From NCBI RefSeq assembly GCF_023634865.1, contig NZ_JAMLJN010000001.1, positions 463,780 to 527,779 of the forward strand: a stretch of DNA of 64,000 bases, in the 5' to 3' direction. Position 1 is the first letter of the stretch; every line of letters begins with the position of its first letter. The position numbers and the translations under genes are program-made. Under the pieces are notes generated by a model. The model searched no databases, was not told the DNA's origin, and saw only the letters and a program-made list of their open reading frames with translations. The DNA is from Flavobacterium fragile. GTDB taxonomy: Bacteria; Bacteroidota; Bacteroidia; Flavobacteriales; Flavobacteriaceae. This document shows, in pieces, positions 45,196-53,775 of the stretch.

Positions 45196-46317
45196 TTAGT
45201 CAAATTCTATTTTTGAGTTAGGTAACATTTGTTTTATTTTTTCTTTTTCAGCATTGTTGAAGTTATTATTGTTAAGCCAAAATAGCTCAACTTGTTTCAG
45301 CTTTTCAAAACCACTTGGCATTATTTTAAATTTGTTAGATGGCATACCAACTCTTTTCAGGCTAGAAATTTTCGACATTATTTCAAAAGCTTCAGTCCAT
45401 TGTAATTGTGGAATTTTCACAAGTCCTAATTGTTCTAAATTATCAAGTTCACTTAACTCAATAGGTAATTTCATAAGAGGATTTATGCCAATTGAAAGTC
45501 TTTTTAAGTTTTTTAATTTTTTGATTGATTTAGATAATTTTGAAATATTATTGTTTTCCAATTCTAAGTCAGTTAAATTAGATAATGTCCAAATTGGTTT
45601 TAATGCCTTTGATTTCAATTTGTTTTTTCTAAGTGATAGTTTTTGTAAAGTTTTCAATTCTCCAAACTCCTTTGGTAAAAAACTAATTTCATTATGTTCT
45701 AAATTTATTTCTTCAATTTTTTTAAACTCATTTATGGAACTTGGAATGTAATTAATTGAATTATACCAAATAATAATTCGTTTTATATTTTTTAATTTTG
45801 AAAGTTCTACTGGAAATGTCTCGAATTTATTGTAGCATAAATCTATGTAAATCAAGTTTTGTAAATCATTGTTTTCAAAGCTTAAATTCTTTATTTCATT
45901 GCTGAAAAGCCTTAAATACTTTAAATTATCTAATTTTTTTAATGGTTCTGGGAATTCGGTCAGTTCGTTATCATCTAACCAAATTTCTTCTAGTCCTTTT
46001 AGCTCGGAAATGTTATTAGGTATAGTTTTAAGTTTACAATCAGTTATCCAAATGGTTTTTAAAGTCTTTATGTTTTTTAGAACTTCAAAAGCTTGAATTA
46101 AATTGATTTCAGGATTTGAACCTAAGTCTATTTTGGCAAGATTTGTAAGTTTTAATATGTCAATTGACAGTTCTTTTAATTTTGTATCAGACAAATCAAG
46201 TGATTTTACTTCTGTCGGTTTTAATAATGCTTCTTCGATGGAATTAAACACAACTTCTTTCTCTTGTCCAATTGACGTTATTGTCCAAAAAAGTAATATT
46301 ATTAAAATTTTCTTCAT
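45196..46317 (-). CDS. Secreted leucine-rich repeat protein
   Basis: A 373-residue protein with a signal peptide (MKKILIILLFWTITSIGQ) and about 12 leucine-rich repeats of 22-24 residues from residue 35 to 365. The repeats follow the LxxLxxLxLxxNxLxxLPxx scheme (for example LKGLEEIWLDDNELTEFPEP). LRR proteins bind other proteins; no catalytic domain is present. It lies in an AT-rich accessory stretch between menD and a glycosyltransferase gene, and looks like a recent addition relative to the surrounding core genes. Confidence 0.9.
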   Translation of the reverse strand: MKKILIILLFWTITSIGQEKEVVFNSIEEALLKPTEVKSLDLSDTKLKELSIDILKLTNLAKIDLGSNPEINLIQAFEVLKNIKTLKTIWITDCKLKTIPNNISELKGLEEIWLDDNELTEFPEPLKKLDNLKYLRLFSNEIKNLSFENNDLQNLIYIDLCYNKFETFPVELSKLKNIKRIIIWYNSINYIPSSINEFKKIEEINLEHNEISFLPKEFGELKTLQKLSLRKNKLKSKALKPIWTLSNLTDLELENNNISKLSKSIKKLKNLKRLSIGINPLMKLPIELSELDNLEQLGLVKIPQLQWTEAFEIMSKISSLKRVGMPSNKFKIMPSGFEKLKQVELFWLNNNNFNNAEKEKIKQMLPNSKIEFD

Positions 46318-46601
46318 TTATATCTGTTTGTCATTTTTTGCGGTCTTGTATATTGACAACTAACTTGTTTATATGCAAAACTATCAAACCATTTTTATCC
46401 CCTATTAGCAAGATTGGCGAAAGTTTTGTCTGGTTTTATATTCAAATATAATGAATCTTATAAATTTGGACTAAATTATATGGCCAAGTCTAATTATTTT
46501 AAGATTTAGATCATTTATCATTGCCTGATTTGGGATTGATTTGTACTAATGACATTGATCGCGCGTTAGCTGTGAGCCGTATACTCGATTGGCAGATGTT
46601 T
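46318..46601. other. AT-rich spacer with a GC-richer patch
   Basis: A 284-bp region between the LRR gene start and the glycosyltransferase stop. A patch at about 46540-46600 has higher GC and an open frame to the right, but its frame overlaps the opposite-strand gene and I see no homology. No RNA gene is recognised. Confidence 0.4.
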
Positions 46602-47630
46602 TCAGCCAATGATAGACTTTATGACCTCCTTTGGACTCATAAATTGATTGAAATATCCCTGAGCATTAAGAGCAAGTTTTTTTCGATAATCTGGTTTAGC
46701 AATCAATTCTTGGATTACCGAATCAATTTCATTACTATCAGAAATAAAATGCACATGTTCTCCGTGAATTAATGGTCTTGAAAAGTCATAAGATAGTTTA
46801 GTAGAAATTATACTACAACCTAAGGCTAGAAATTCTGACAATTTCCAACCGTGGCATTTATGCACCGCAGGAGTATTAAAAACCATTATTGATTTTTTAA
46901 TTCTTGCTAAAAATTCAGGAAATGCATAAGTTTTATGAATAATCACTTCTTCAAATTCTTTATAATATGGATGTTTCATGTTAGCATAAAGCCCACCTTC
47001 AAATTCTAATGACTTTGAAGATCTACAAGTTTTTATAAAGTCTCTTCTGTAGCCGTTGGTCTCTTGTGCATTGTCTCGTTCTGTCCATAAAGTCGAGGCA
47101 AAAAATACATAATTTTCCTTTTGAGCTTCGAAGTTACCGAGGAATTGAGCTATAGGTAATCGTTGATATTGTTGCCAATAATCTTGCATAAATTTATAAT
47201 AGCTAATAGGCATAGCGTTATAGCTAATAATCAAATTCTTCACACATAAGAAAATGGTTTTTGGTAAAGACCAAATGCGAATCCCAAAACTTGGTGGAAT
47301 TACTTGAAGTTTTTTAAAATTATGAGCGGCAAGTGTTGGATCAAAATTAATTTTAGCATAAATATCACACCATTCGTATGCATTTTTATTAATATCTGGC
47401 GGATCGCAAAAGTCCACAATGTATCGGGTTATTTTGCCTTTATGTACTCTTACAAAAGCGAAATAATGATTGAACGAAAATGGTTCGTGAAATCTGGGTA
47501 AATTTTTAAAGTGCTTTCTGCCGAATGAAACATTTTTTTTCCCAAATGTCTCATATAATCCTTGAATGTAAAATGAAGCGTAAAGAATTCGTGAGGTAGA
47601 ATCAATAATTATTTTGGTATTGTGTTTCAA
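46602..47630 (-). CDS. Glycosyltransferase (GT-B-like)
   Basis: A 342-residue protein. The C-terminal half has the GT4-like donor-binding pattern WKLSEFLALGCSIISTKLSYDF, then GEHVHFISDSNEIDSVI and a final LALNAQGYFNQF, as in enzymes that modify LPS or capsule. The N-terminal half (about 1-160) has YIVDFCDPPDINKNAYEWCDIY and no signal peptide. Donor and acceptor are unknown. It stands alone without other polysaccharide genes nearby. Confidence 0.75.
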   Translation of the reverse strand: MKHNTKIIIDSTSRILYASFYIQGLYETFGKKNVSFGRKHFKNLPRFHEPFSFNHYFAFVRVHKGKITRYIVDFCDPPDINKNAYEWCDIYAKINFDPTLAAHNFKKLQVIPPSFGIRIWSLPKTIFLCVKNLIISYNAMPISYYKFMQDYWQQYQRLPIAQFLGNFEAQKENYVFFASTLWTERDNAQETNGYRRDFIKTCRSSKSLEFEGGLYANMKHPYYKEFEEVIIHKTYAFPEFLARIKKSIMVFNTPAVHKCHGWKLSEFLALGCSIISTKLSYDFSRPLIHGEHVHFISDSNEIDSVIQELIAKPDYRKKLALNAQGYFNQFMSPKEVIKSIIG

Positions 47631-48004
47631 TTTCGTATTATATTAAAATTACTATCAACTCACTTCTATGAGGAAACCCTCAACTACTTATACACAATTA
47701 CGAAAAGAAATGCGAAAGTCGCTGTGTTTTATTGTTTACTCAAATATAATTAATAATTGATACTAATCAAGAGTAGTTCATTTTTTTTAGTTTGTAAATT
47801 AAACTAAATACTAGTTTTTTAGGAATTTAATGCTACAGTATTTTTTTGTTTTTAACTATTGTAATTTCATATCCCCTTGAGGAATTATATAATTACCCTA
47901 GGGTATTTGTTTCATTTCCCTAGGGAAATTCACTAATTGCTGTACAGAAAATGATTATATAAAGCTTATAATTTGTATTTTTGTTCAATAAAAAAATAAA
48001 TCAT
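47631..48004. other. Regulatory region upstream of the HU-like gene
   Basis: A 374-bp AT-rich spacer between divergent genes. It contains a DnaA-box-like TTATACACA (47688-47696), a small TGAGG-AAAC-CCTCA hairpin near 47668, two CCCTAGGG palindromes (47894-47929) and a -7 box TATTTTTG (47976-47983). No gene is seen. Confidence 0.55.
47894..47929. promoter_or_regulatory. Paired CCCTAGGG palindromes (operator candidate)
   Basis: TACCCTAGGGTA (47894-47905) and ATTTCCCTAGGGAAAT (47914-47929) are perfect palindromes with centres 22 bp apart, two helical turns. They lie about 50 bases upstream of the -7 box of the HU-like gene, a layout typical of a dimeric regulator site. Confidence 0.6.
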
Positions 48005-48388
48005 ATGGCTATTGAATTTAAAATGGTGCCCAAACAAAACAATATTGCATCGCCACCTCAAACCAAATATTATCCTTGCGCCGTAAGCAAAGGAGAAGTA
48101 AATTTAGAATATTTAGCCGAAATTATTGCTGGTCGAAGCACGGTTACCGTTGCCGATTGCTATGGGGTGCTCATAGGGATGAGTCAGGTAATAGGAGAGG
48201 AATTAGCACAAGGTAAAATTGTAAAAATAGATCGTTTAGGCACGTTTGCATTAACTTTAAAAGGACAAGGAACAGATGAGCCCGAGAAATTAAACAAAAA
48301 TACCATTCTAGGAGCTAAGATACTCTTTAAGCCTGCGCGCCATTTTAAAAAGCTCTTGCAAAATTTAAAGTATAAAAGGTTGCGATAA
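48005..48388 (+). CDS. HU-like DNA-binding protein (HU-HIG type)
   Basis: A 127-residue nucleoid-associated-type protein; the ATG at 48005 is chosen because MAIEFKMVPKQNNIA is the usual start of this family and the upstream frame is AT-rich leader. The N-terminal region PQTKYYPCAVSKGEVNLEYLAEII is the HIG extension, followed by an IHF/HU-like fold with GKIVKIDRLGTFALTLKGQG (the DNA-binding arm) and a basic end KPARHFKKLLQNLKYKRLR. Members often vary in copy number in Bacteroidota. DNA sequence preference is unknown. Confidence 0.88.
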   Translation: MAIEFKMVPKQNNIASPPQTKYYPCAVSKGEVNLEYLAEIIAGRSTVTVADCYGVLIGMSQVIGEELAQGKIVKIDRLGTFALTLKGQGTDEPEKLNKNTILGAKILFKPARHFKKLLQNLKYKRLR

Positions 48389-48495
48389 ATACAAAAGATT
48401 TTTAACAAACAGAAACATAGATTTTTATCTTGCAACAAAGAAATTTCTCTTTTATTTTCAAAATATTATCTGAAGACCAAAAAGGTATAGCAAAA

Positions 48496-48528
48496 AAAAC
48501 CTGATGCTAAAATCTAGCATCAGGTTTT
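48496..48528. terminator. Bidirectional terminator between HU-like gene and transketolase
   Basis: A perfect 14-bp stem (AAAACCTGATGCTA / TAGCATCAGGTTTT) with a 5-nt loop. The run of eight A on the left is a T-run for the minus strand. Confidence 0.9.
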
Positions 48529-48549
48529 ATAGTATACGAGTAAAAAAGA

Positions 48550-49503
48550 TTACTTTCTTTTGATTACTTTTTCTGCCTTTTCAACAATGGCTGCACTGTT
48601 TAAACCATATTTTTCCATTAATTGGTCCGGTGTGCCACTTTCTCCAAAGCTGTCGTTAACCGCTACAAATTCTTGAGGCACTAAATGGTTTTGAATTAAT
48701 GTTCTAGAAACACTTTCTCCTAAACCACCAATAATGTTATGCTCTTCCGCCGTAACCACACAACCTGTTTTCTTTACCGATTTTAAAATGGCTTCTTCGT
48801 CTAACGGTTTAATGGTGTGAATGTTAATTACTTCTGCCGAAATACCTTTTGCTTCTAATGCTTCAGCAGCTACTAACGCTTCCCAAACTAAATGTCCAGT
48901 TGCAATAATGGTAACATCGGTTCCTTCATTTAACATAATCGCTTTTCCAATTACGAAAGGCTCGTCAGCTGGCATAAAGTTAGGCACCACTGGACGACCA
49001 AAACGTAAATAAGCAGGACCATGATGATCTGCTAAAGCAATAGTTGCTGCTTTCGTTTGGTTGTAATCGCAAGTGTTGATAACGGTCATTCCAGGTAACA
49101 TTTTCATCAAACCGATATCTTCTAAGATTTGGTGTGTAGCTCCGTCTTCTCCAAGTGTTAATCCCGCGTGAGAAGCACAAATCTTCACATTCTTATCGGA
49201 ATACGCTACAGATTGACGAATTTGGTCATATACTCTTCCCGTAGAAAAGTTAGCGAAAGTTCCTGTAAAAGGAATTTTCCCACCAATGGTTAATCCAGCT
49301 GCAATTCCAATCATGTTGGCTTCTGCAATTCCAATTTGGAAGAAACGCTCTGGGTGGTTTTTCTTGAAATCATCAAATTTTAATGACCCAATTAAATCCG
49401 CACAAAGTGCTACTACGTTTTCATTTTTTTGACCTAATTCTGTCATTCCAGCTCCAAAACCTGAACGGGTATCTTTACTGCCTTGGTTGATATATTTTTT
49501 CAT
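48550..49503 (-). CDS. Transketolase C-terminal subunit
   Basis: The Pyr and C-terminal domains of a split transketolase (317 residues). It starts DTRSGFGAGMTELGQKNENVVALCADLIGS, includes the ThDP-activating glutamate in FFQIGIAEANMIGIAAGL and continues with ATHQILEDIGLMKMLPGMTV. The C-terminal domain has ATGHLVWEALVAAEALEAKG. It works as a heterodimer or tetramer with the gene 4 bases upstream. The split arrangement occurs in several phyla including Bacteroidota. The pathway is the non-oxidative pentose phosphate route. Confidence 0.93.
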   Translation of the reverse strand: MKKYINQGSKDTRSGFGAGMTELGQKNENVVALCADLIGSLKFDDFKKNHPERFFQIGIAEANMIGIAAGLTIGGKIPFTGTFANFSTGRVYDQIRQSVAYSDKNVKICASHAGLTLGEDGATHQILEDIGLMKMLPGMTVINTCDYNQTKAATIALADHHGPAYLRFGRPVVPNFMPADEPFVIGKAIMLNEGTDVTIIATGHLVWEALVAAEALEAKGISAEVINIHTIKPLDEEAILKSVKKTGCVVTAEEHNIIGGLGESVSRTLIQNHLVPQEFVAVNDSFGESGTPDQLMEKYGLNSAAIVEKAEKVIKRK

Positions 49504-49507
49504 AATT

Positions 49508-50353
49508 CTAGTAGTCTCCTAAAGTTTCAACATTTTGTTCTAACGCTTTTGCTAATTGCTCATCATTTGGAGCTTTTCCGTGCCAAGCGTGTGTGTGCAT
49601 CATAAAATCAACACCATTACCCATTTCGGTATGCAATAAAATGCAAACTGGTTTTCCGTTTCTTGATTTTGATTTTGCATCAGTTAAACCAGCTTTGATA
49701 GCGTCAATGTTGTTACCTTCTTTGATTTCTAATACAATCCAATCAAATGCTTCAAACTTCGCTTTTACACTTCCCATCGCTAAAACTTCGTCTGTAGTTC
49801 CGTCGATTTGTTTTCCGTTTAAGTCGATAGTTGCAATTAAGTTGTCTACCTTTTTAGCAGAAGCATACATAATCGCTTCCCAGTTTTGTCCTTCTTGCAA
49901 TTCACCATCACCTAAAAGAGCATAAACTAAATGATTATCGTTGTTTAATTTTTTAGCTTGTGCCGCACCCACCGCTACAGACAAACCTTGTCCTAACGAA
50001 CCCGATGCCATGCGCACTCCAGGCAAACCATCATGAGTCGTTGGGTGACCTTGCAATCTTGTGTTTAATTTTCTGAATGTAGCTAATTCTGCTACAGGAA
50101 AGTAACCGCTTCTAGCTAAAACACTATAAAAAACAGGAGAAATATGTCCGTTTGATAAGAAGAATAAATCTTCACCCATTCCGTTCATATCAAAACCTTC
50201 GTTACGTTTCATAACGTCTTGGTAAAGGGTAACCAAAAACTCAGCACATCCTAGAGAACCTCCTGGGTGACCTGAATTTACGGCATGAACCATACGAAGA
50301 ATATCTCTTCGAACTTGTGTTGTAAAATCTTGTAGTTGTTGCGTGTTAGACAT
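49508..50353 (-). CDS. Transketolase N-terminal subunit
   Basis: The ThDP pyrophosphate-binding domain of split transketolase (281 residues): VNSGHPGGSLGCAEFLVTLY, then LFFLSNGHISPVFYSVLARSG, GSLGQGLSVAVGAAQAKK, LLGDGELQEGQNWEAIMYA (metal-binding GDGELQEG) and IATIDLNGKQIDG. Together with the downstream subunit it covers a whole transketolase. The genes are 4 bases apart and end at a common terminator. Confidence 0.94.
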   Translation of the reverse strand: MSNTQQLQDFTTQVRRDILRMVHAVNSGHPGGSLGCAEFLVTLYQDVMKRNEGFDMNGMGEDLFFLSNGHISPVFYSVLARSGYFPVAELATFRKLNTRLQGHPTTHDGLPGVRMASGSLGQGLSVAVGAAQAKKLNNDNHLVYALLGDGELQEGQNWEAIMYASAKKVDNLIATIDLNGKQIDGTTDEVLAMGSVKAKFEAFDWIVLEIKEGNNIDAIKAGLTDAKSKSRNGKPVCILLHTEMGNGVDFMMHTHAWHGKAPNDEQLAKALEQNVETLGDY

Positions 50354-50455
50354 TTTATTACATGTATTTATTAAGGGTGTAAAAGTAATTCTATTTTTTT
50401 GGTGCTACAAATCATTTTGTTAGAAGTTATTAATAATGAGTGTTAATCATAAATA

Positions 50456-50483
50456 ATTCTAAATTCCAATTTCTAAATTCTAA
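50456..50483. repeat. Heptamer repeat block before tgt
   Basis: ATTCTAA, ATTCCAA, TTTCTAA, ATTCTAA: four 7-nt units 8 bases before the tgt -7 box. The units match those in the block at 51707-51741. Confidence 0.7.
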
Positions 50484-50490
50484 AATAAAT

Positions 50491-50498
50491 TATCTTTG
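50491..50498 (+). promoter_or_regulatory. -7 box of tgt
   Basis: TATCTTTG, 20 bases before the ATG, fits TAnnTTTG. A -33 TTG was not found; the heptamer block lies in that position. Confidence 0.65.
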
Positions 50499-50517
50499 CC
50501 GTTCGTAAAAGCACCAT

Positions 50518-51648
50518 ATGAAGTTTGATTTAATTACAAAAGACCCAAAAAGTAAAGCCAGAGCAGGAAAAATAACTACTGATCATGGTGTTATTGAAAC
50601 GCCAATTTTTATGCCGGTAGGAACGGTAGCTTCTGTAAAAGGAGTTCACCAACGCGAATTAAAACAAGATATTAACCCTGATATTATTTTAGGGAATACC
50701 TATCATTTATATTTAAGACCTCAAACCAAAATTTTAGAAGCGGCTGGAGGTTTGCATAAATTCATGAATTGGGACAGAAATATCCTAACCGATTCGGGAG
50801 GTTATCAAGTATATTCGTTATCAGGAAGAAGAAAGATTAAGGAAGAAGGAGTAAAATTCAAATCGCACATCGATGGTTCGTATCATTTCTTTTCACCAGA
50901 AAATGTAATGGAAATTCAAAGATCTATTGGTGCTGATATCATCATGGCATTCGACGAATGTACGCCGTATCCTTGTGATTACCGTTACGCTAAACGTTCA
51001 ATGCACATGACGCACCGTTGGTTAGATCGTTGTATTACACATTTAGATAAAGTACCATTTAAATATGGTTACGAACAAACATTTTTCCCAATTGTTCAAG
51101 GAAGTACGTATAAAGATTTAAGAGCACAATCAGCAGAATATATAGCTAATGTGGGCGCTCAAGGAAATGCAATTGGTGGATTATCAGTAGGGGAGCCAGC
51201 AGAAGAAATGTACGCAATGACAGAAGTAGTTACTGCTATTCTTCCAGAAGACAAACCTAGATATTTAATGGGAGTAGGTACTCCAATCAATATTTTAGAA
51301 AATATTGCGTTAGGTATTGATATGTTTGATTGCGTAATGCCAACACGTAACGCTAGAAACGGAATGCTATTCACAGCTCACGGTTCGATTAACATCAAAA
51401 ATAAAAAGTGGGAAGCCGATTTTTCACCAATCGACGAAATGGGACACACTTGGGTTGATACCGAATATTCAAAAGCGTATTTAAGACACTTGTTTGCTGC
51501 AAATGAATTCTTAGGAAAACAAATTGCTACGATTCACAATTTAGGATTCTACATGTGGTTAGTTCGCGAAGCTAGAAGACAAATTTTAGCTGGAACGTTC
51601 AGAGAATGGAAAGATAAAATGGTGATTCAAATGAGTCAACGATTATAA
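50518..51648 (+). CDS. tgt: tRNA-guanine transglycosylase
   Basis: It inserts preQ1 into position 34 of GUN tRNAs. The 376-residue TIM barrel has the substrate-binding Asp92 (TDSGGYQVYS), QGSTYKDLR, GGLSVGEP and the catalytic nucleophile Asp268 (GIDMFDCVMPTRNARNG). The three cysteines that normally bind zinc (PECDCYTC in Escherichia coli) are replaced by Gly309, Thr311 and Asp314 in DEMGHTWVDTEYSKAYL, while the fourth ligand His340 is kept. So the zinc site is probably lost, perhaps as a lineage trait. It is the first gene of a run to lptF/G. Confidence 0.94.
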   Translation: MKFDLITKDPKSKARAGKITTDHGVIETPIFMPVGTVASVKGVHQRELKQDINPDIILGNTYHLYLRPQTKILEAAGGLHKFMNWDRNILTDSGGYQVYSLSGRRKIKEEGVKFKSHIDGSYHFFSPENVMEIQRSIGADIIMAFDECTPYPCDYRYAKRSMHMTHRWLDRCITHLDKVPFKYGYEQTFFPIVQGSTYKDLRAQSAEYIANVGAQGNAIGGLSVGEPAEEMYAMTEVVTAILPEDKPRYLMGVGTPINILENIALGIDMFDCVMPTRNARNGMLFTAHGSINIKNKKWEADFSPIDEMGHTWVDTEYSKAYLRHLFAANEFLGKQIATIHNLGFYMWLVREARRQILAGTFREWKDKMVIQMSQRL

Positions 51649-51652
51649 AATA

Positions 51653-51687
51653 AGAAGTTAGAATTTAGAAGTTAGAAAATGAAAGTT
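51653..51687. repeat. Heptamer repeat block after tgt (left arm)
   Basis: AGAAGTT, AGAATTT, AGAAGTT, AGAAAAT, GAAAGTT: five units beginning 4 bases after the tgt stop. It is the reverse complement of the next block (18-bp perfect arms). Confidence 0.75.
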
Positions 51688-51706
51688 TAAAGGCTATTCG
51701 TTTTTG

Positions 51707-51741
51707 ATTCTAAATTCTAACTTCTAACTTCTAAATTATAA
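51707..51741. repeat. Heptamer repeat block before lptF/G (right arm)
   Basis: ATTCTAA, ATTCTAA, CTTCTAA, CTTCTAA, ATTATAA: five units ending 1 base before the ATG at 51743. With the left block it can form a long hairpin across the whole spacer. Confidence 0.75.
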
Positions 51742-51742
51742 A

Positions 51743-52831
51743 ATGAAAATAATAGATAAATACATTTTAAAACGCTATTTGGTCACTTTCTCGGTGATGT
51801 TAATCATGTTTATTCCCATCGGAATTACGATTGACGTTTCGGAAAAGGTGAATAAGATGATTGAAAAGAAGATTCCTCTTAAAGACATCTTAATTTATTA
51901 TGGCGATTTTACAATTTACTTTGCCAATTTATTATTTCCTATCTTTTTATTCTTGTCCATTATTTGGTTTACTTCAAAGCTAGCAAATAACACAGAGATT
52001 ATAGCCATTTTGAGTTCGGGAATTTCATTTGGTAGATTTTTACGTCCTTTTATGTATGGAGCGGTAATCGTTTCCATTTTTGCTTTGTTAATGGGTTTCT
52101 TTTTTGTGCCTAAAGCCAGTAAAGGATTTAATGATTTTCGATATCAAAATCTAAAAGGAAATTCACAAACCCGAGAAACTTCTGATATTTTTAGACAAAT
52201 TAAGAAAGAAGGAAAGTTAGAAGAAAACATTTATGTAAGTAATTACAATTATTTGTCTCAAACAGGGTTTAGTTTTACCTATGAAAAATTTAATGATAAT
52301 AGATTAGTTGAGAAAGTAACAGCTCATCGCATCCGTTACGATGAGAAAACCAAAAAATATACATTATTTGGTTACAATAAAAGATTGGTAGGTGAACGCA
52401 ATGATCAGATAGAGTCGTTAGATAAAAAAGAAGTAGCCTATAATTTTGAACCAGACGATTTAACTCCGGTAATTTATGTGGCGGAGACTATGACTATTGG
52501 CGAATTGAATGCTTTCATCAACAAAGAACGAGCTAGAGGTAATGGAAATATCAATATCTACTTAGTGGTGTTCTACAAGAAGTTTAGTTTACCTATTTCA
52601 GCTTTCATCTTAACTATTATCGCCGTATCTGTTTCTTCTATGAAACGAAGAGGCGGAATGGGAATTAACTTGGCCATTGGTATCGTTATTGCTTTTACCT
52701 TTATCTTTTTTGATAAAGTTTTTGGAACCTTAGCAGAAAAATCGAGTATTCCTCCTTTTATTGCTGTTTGGTTTCCTAATCTTGTTTTCGGAATATTAGC
52801 AGTTTACTTACTTCGCAATGCAAAACGATAA
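51743..52831 (+). CDS. LptF/LptG family permease
   Basis: An inner-membrane subunit of the LPS transporter LptBFG. At 362 residues it has the usual size: three N-terminal helices (about 10-30, 52-75 and 95-125) including YFANLLFPIFLFLSIIWF, a periplasmic jelly-roll domain (about 130-270) and three C-terminal helices (about 275-360). It moves LPS from the inner membrane to the Lpt bridge. Whether it is LptF or LptG is not clear; Bacteroidota genomes often keep the two genes apart. It overlaps the next gene by 14 bases. Confidence 0.88.
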   Translation: MKIIDKYILKRYLVTFSVMLIMFIPIGITIDVSEKVNKMIEKKIPLKDILIYYGDFTIYFANLLFPIFLFLSIIWFTSKLANNTEIIAILSSGISFGRFLRPFMYGAVIVSIFALLMGFFFVPKASKGFNDFRYQNLKGNSQTRETSDIFRQIKKEGKLEENIYVSNYNYLSQTGFSFTYEKFNDNRLVEKVTAHRIRYDEKTKKYTLFGYNKRLVGERNDQIESLDKKEVAYNFEPDDLTPVIYVAETMTIGELNAFINKERARGNGNINIYLVVFYKKFSLPISAFILTIIAVSVSSMKRRGGMGINLAIGIVIAFTFIFFDKVFGTLAEKSSIPPFIAVWFPNLVFGILAVYLLRNAKR

Positions 52832-53711
52832 TCTAAAAAGTTACTTACATCTTCATGTAATTGTTTTTATTTGGGGATTTACCGCTATTCTAGGGAAGTT
52901 AATTTCTCTACAAGCTTTAGATTTGGTTTGGTATCGTATGCTTTTTGCTTCAGCTATTATGACAATAGTAGTGTTGCTTTCTAAAGAAAAAGTAAAAGTG
53001 CCATTTCATATTTTCGTTGGTTTTATTGTAGCCGGAATAGTTATTGCGGCTCATTGGCTTACCTTTTATCAAGCCATTAAAGTTTCCAACGTTTCTATAA
53101 CTTTAGCTTGTTTGTCAACCGGTGCTTTTTTTGCTTCTATTTTAGAACCTATCTTTTACAAAAGAAAAGTCATTTGGTACGAATTGCTTTTTGGGGTAAT
53201 TGTTGTAATCGGTTTGGGAATTATCTTTAATGTAGAAACAAAATATACGACGGGTATTTACTTAGCGGTGACTTCTGCATTTCTTTCCGCTTTGTTTTCG
53301 GTTATTAACGGGAAATATGCTAAAGAATACAACCCTAATGTGATTTCTCTTTATGAGTTATCTAGCGGTGTTTTCTTTTTGACGCTGTATTTGTTTTTTG
53401 CTGGAAGTTTTACGCCTGCTTTCTTTGCTGTTTCGGTAAATGATTTGATATGGTTATTTTTACTATCTACTATTTGTACGGCTTATGCTTTTTCAGCTTC
53501 GGTTAAGGTAATGAAATTTTTAAGTCCGTTTACGGTGATGTTAACCATTAATTTAGAGCCTATTTACGGCATTATCTTAGCGCTGTTGCTATTTGATGAT
53601 ACAGAAGAAATGACCCCTTTATTTTATGTAGGAGCCCTTATAATATTAACAACAGTTATTGCCAACGGAATAGTAAAAAGCAAGAAAAAGAAACAACTAA
53701 TTAACGATTAG
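52818..53711 (+). CDS. EamA/DMT family transporter
   Basis: A 297-residue inner-membrane protein with ten helices in two EamA repeats (about 8-135 and 148-290). The N-terminal LHLHVIVFIWGFTAILGKL and the middle LACLSTGAFFASILEPIFYK are typical; the C-terminal repeat holds LEPIYGIILALLLFDD. Substrates in the superfamily include amino acids and metabolites; none can be named here. It starts inside the end of the lptF/G gene, so the two are translationally coupled. Confidence 0.88.
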   Translation: MQNDNLKSYLHLHVIVFIWGFTAILGKLISLQALDLVWYRMLFASAIMTIVVLLSKEKVKVPFHIFVGFIVAGIVIAAHWLTFYQAIKVSNVSITLACLSTGAFFASILEPIFYKRKVIWYELLFGVIVVIGLGIIFNVETKYTTGIYLAVTSAFLSALFSVINGKYAKEYNPNVISLYELSSGVFFLTLYLFFAGSFTPAFFAVSVNDLIWLFLLSTICTAYAFSASVKVMKFLSPFTVMLTINLEPIYGIILALLLFDDTEEMTPLFYVGALIILTTVIANGIVKSKKKKQLIND

Positions 53712-53743
53712 TTGACTAAAGTTAATTGAAAATTTTATCTTTG
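53712..53743 (+). promoter_or_regulatory. Promoter of accA (TTG-N21-TATCTTTG)
   Basis: TTG at 53712-53714 overlapping the preceding stop region and TATCTTTG at 53736-53743, 32 bases before the ATG. Confidence 0.7.
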
Positions 53744-53775
53744 TAACAACAAACACGAACCCAAATAAACCGATT

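Noticed and set aside
45254..46363. Several plus-strand open frames opposite the LRR gene
   Set aside because: They are antisense shadows that arise from the regular leucine/asparagine repeat codons.
46521..46772. Open frame of 83 codons on the plus strand starting in the GC-richer patch
   Set aside because: Most of it is antisense to the end of the glycosyltransferase gene and its composition after the first 30 codons is that of a shadow frame. The first part could be a gene remnant, but I see no homology.
47688..47696. DnaA box TTATACACA as part of an origin
   Set aside because: A single box in an AT-rich spacer; no cluster of boxes and no dnaA, dnaN or gidA nearby.
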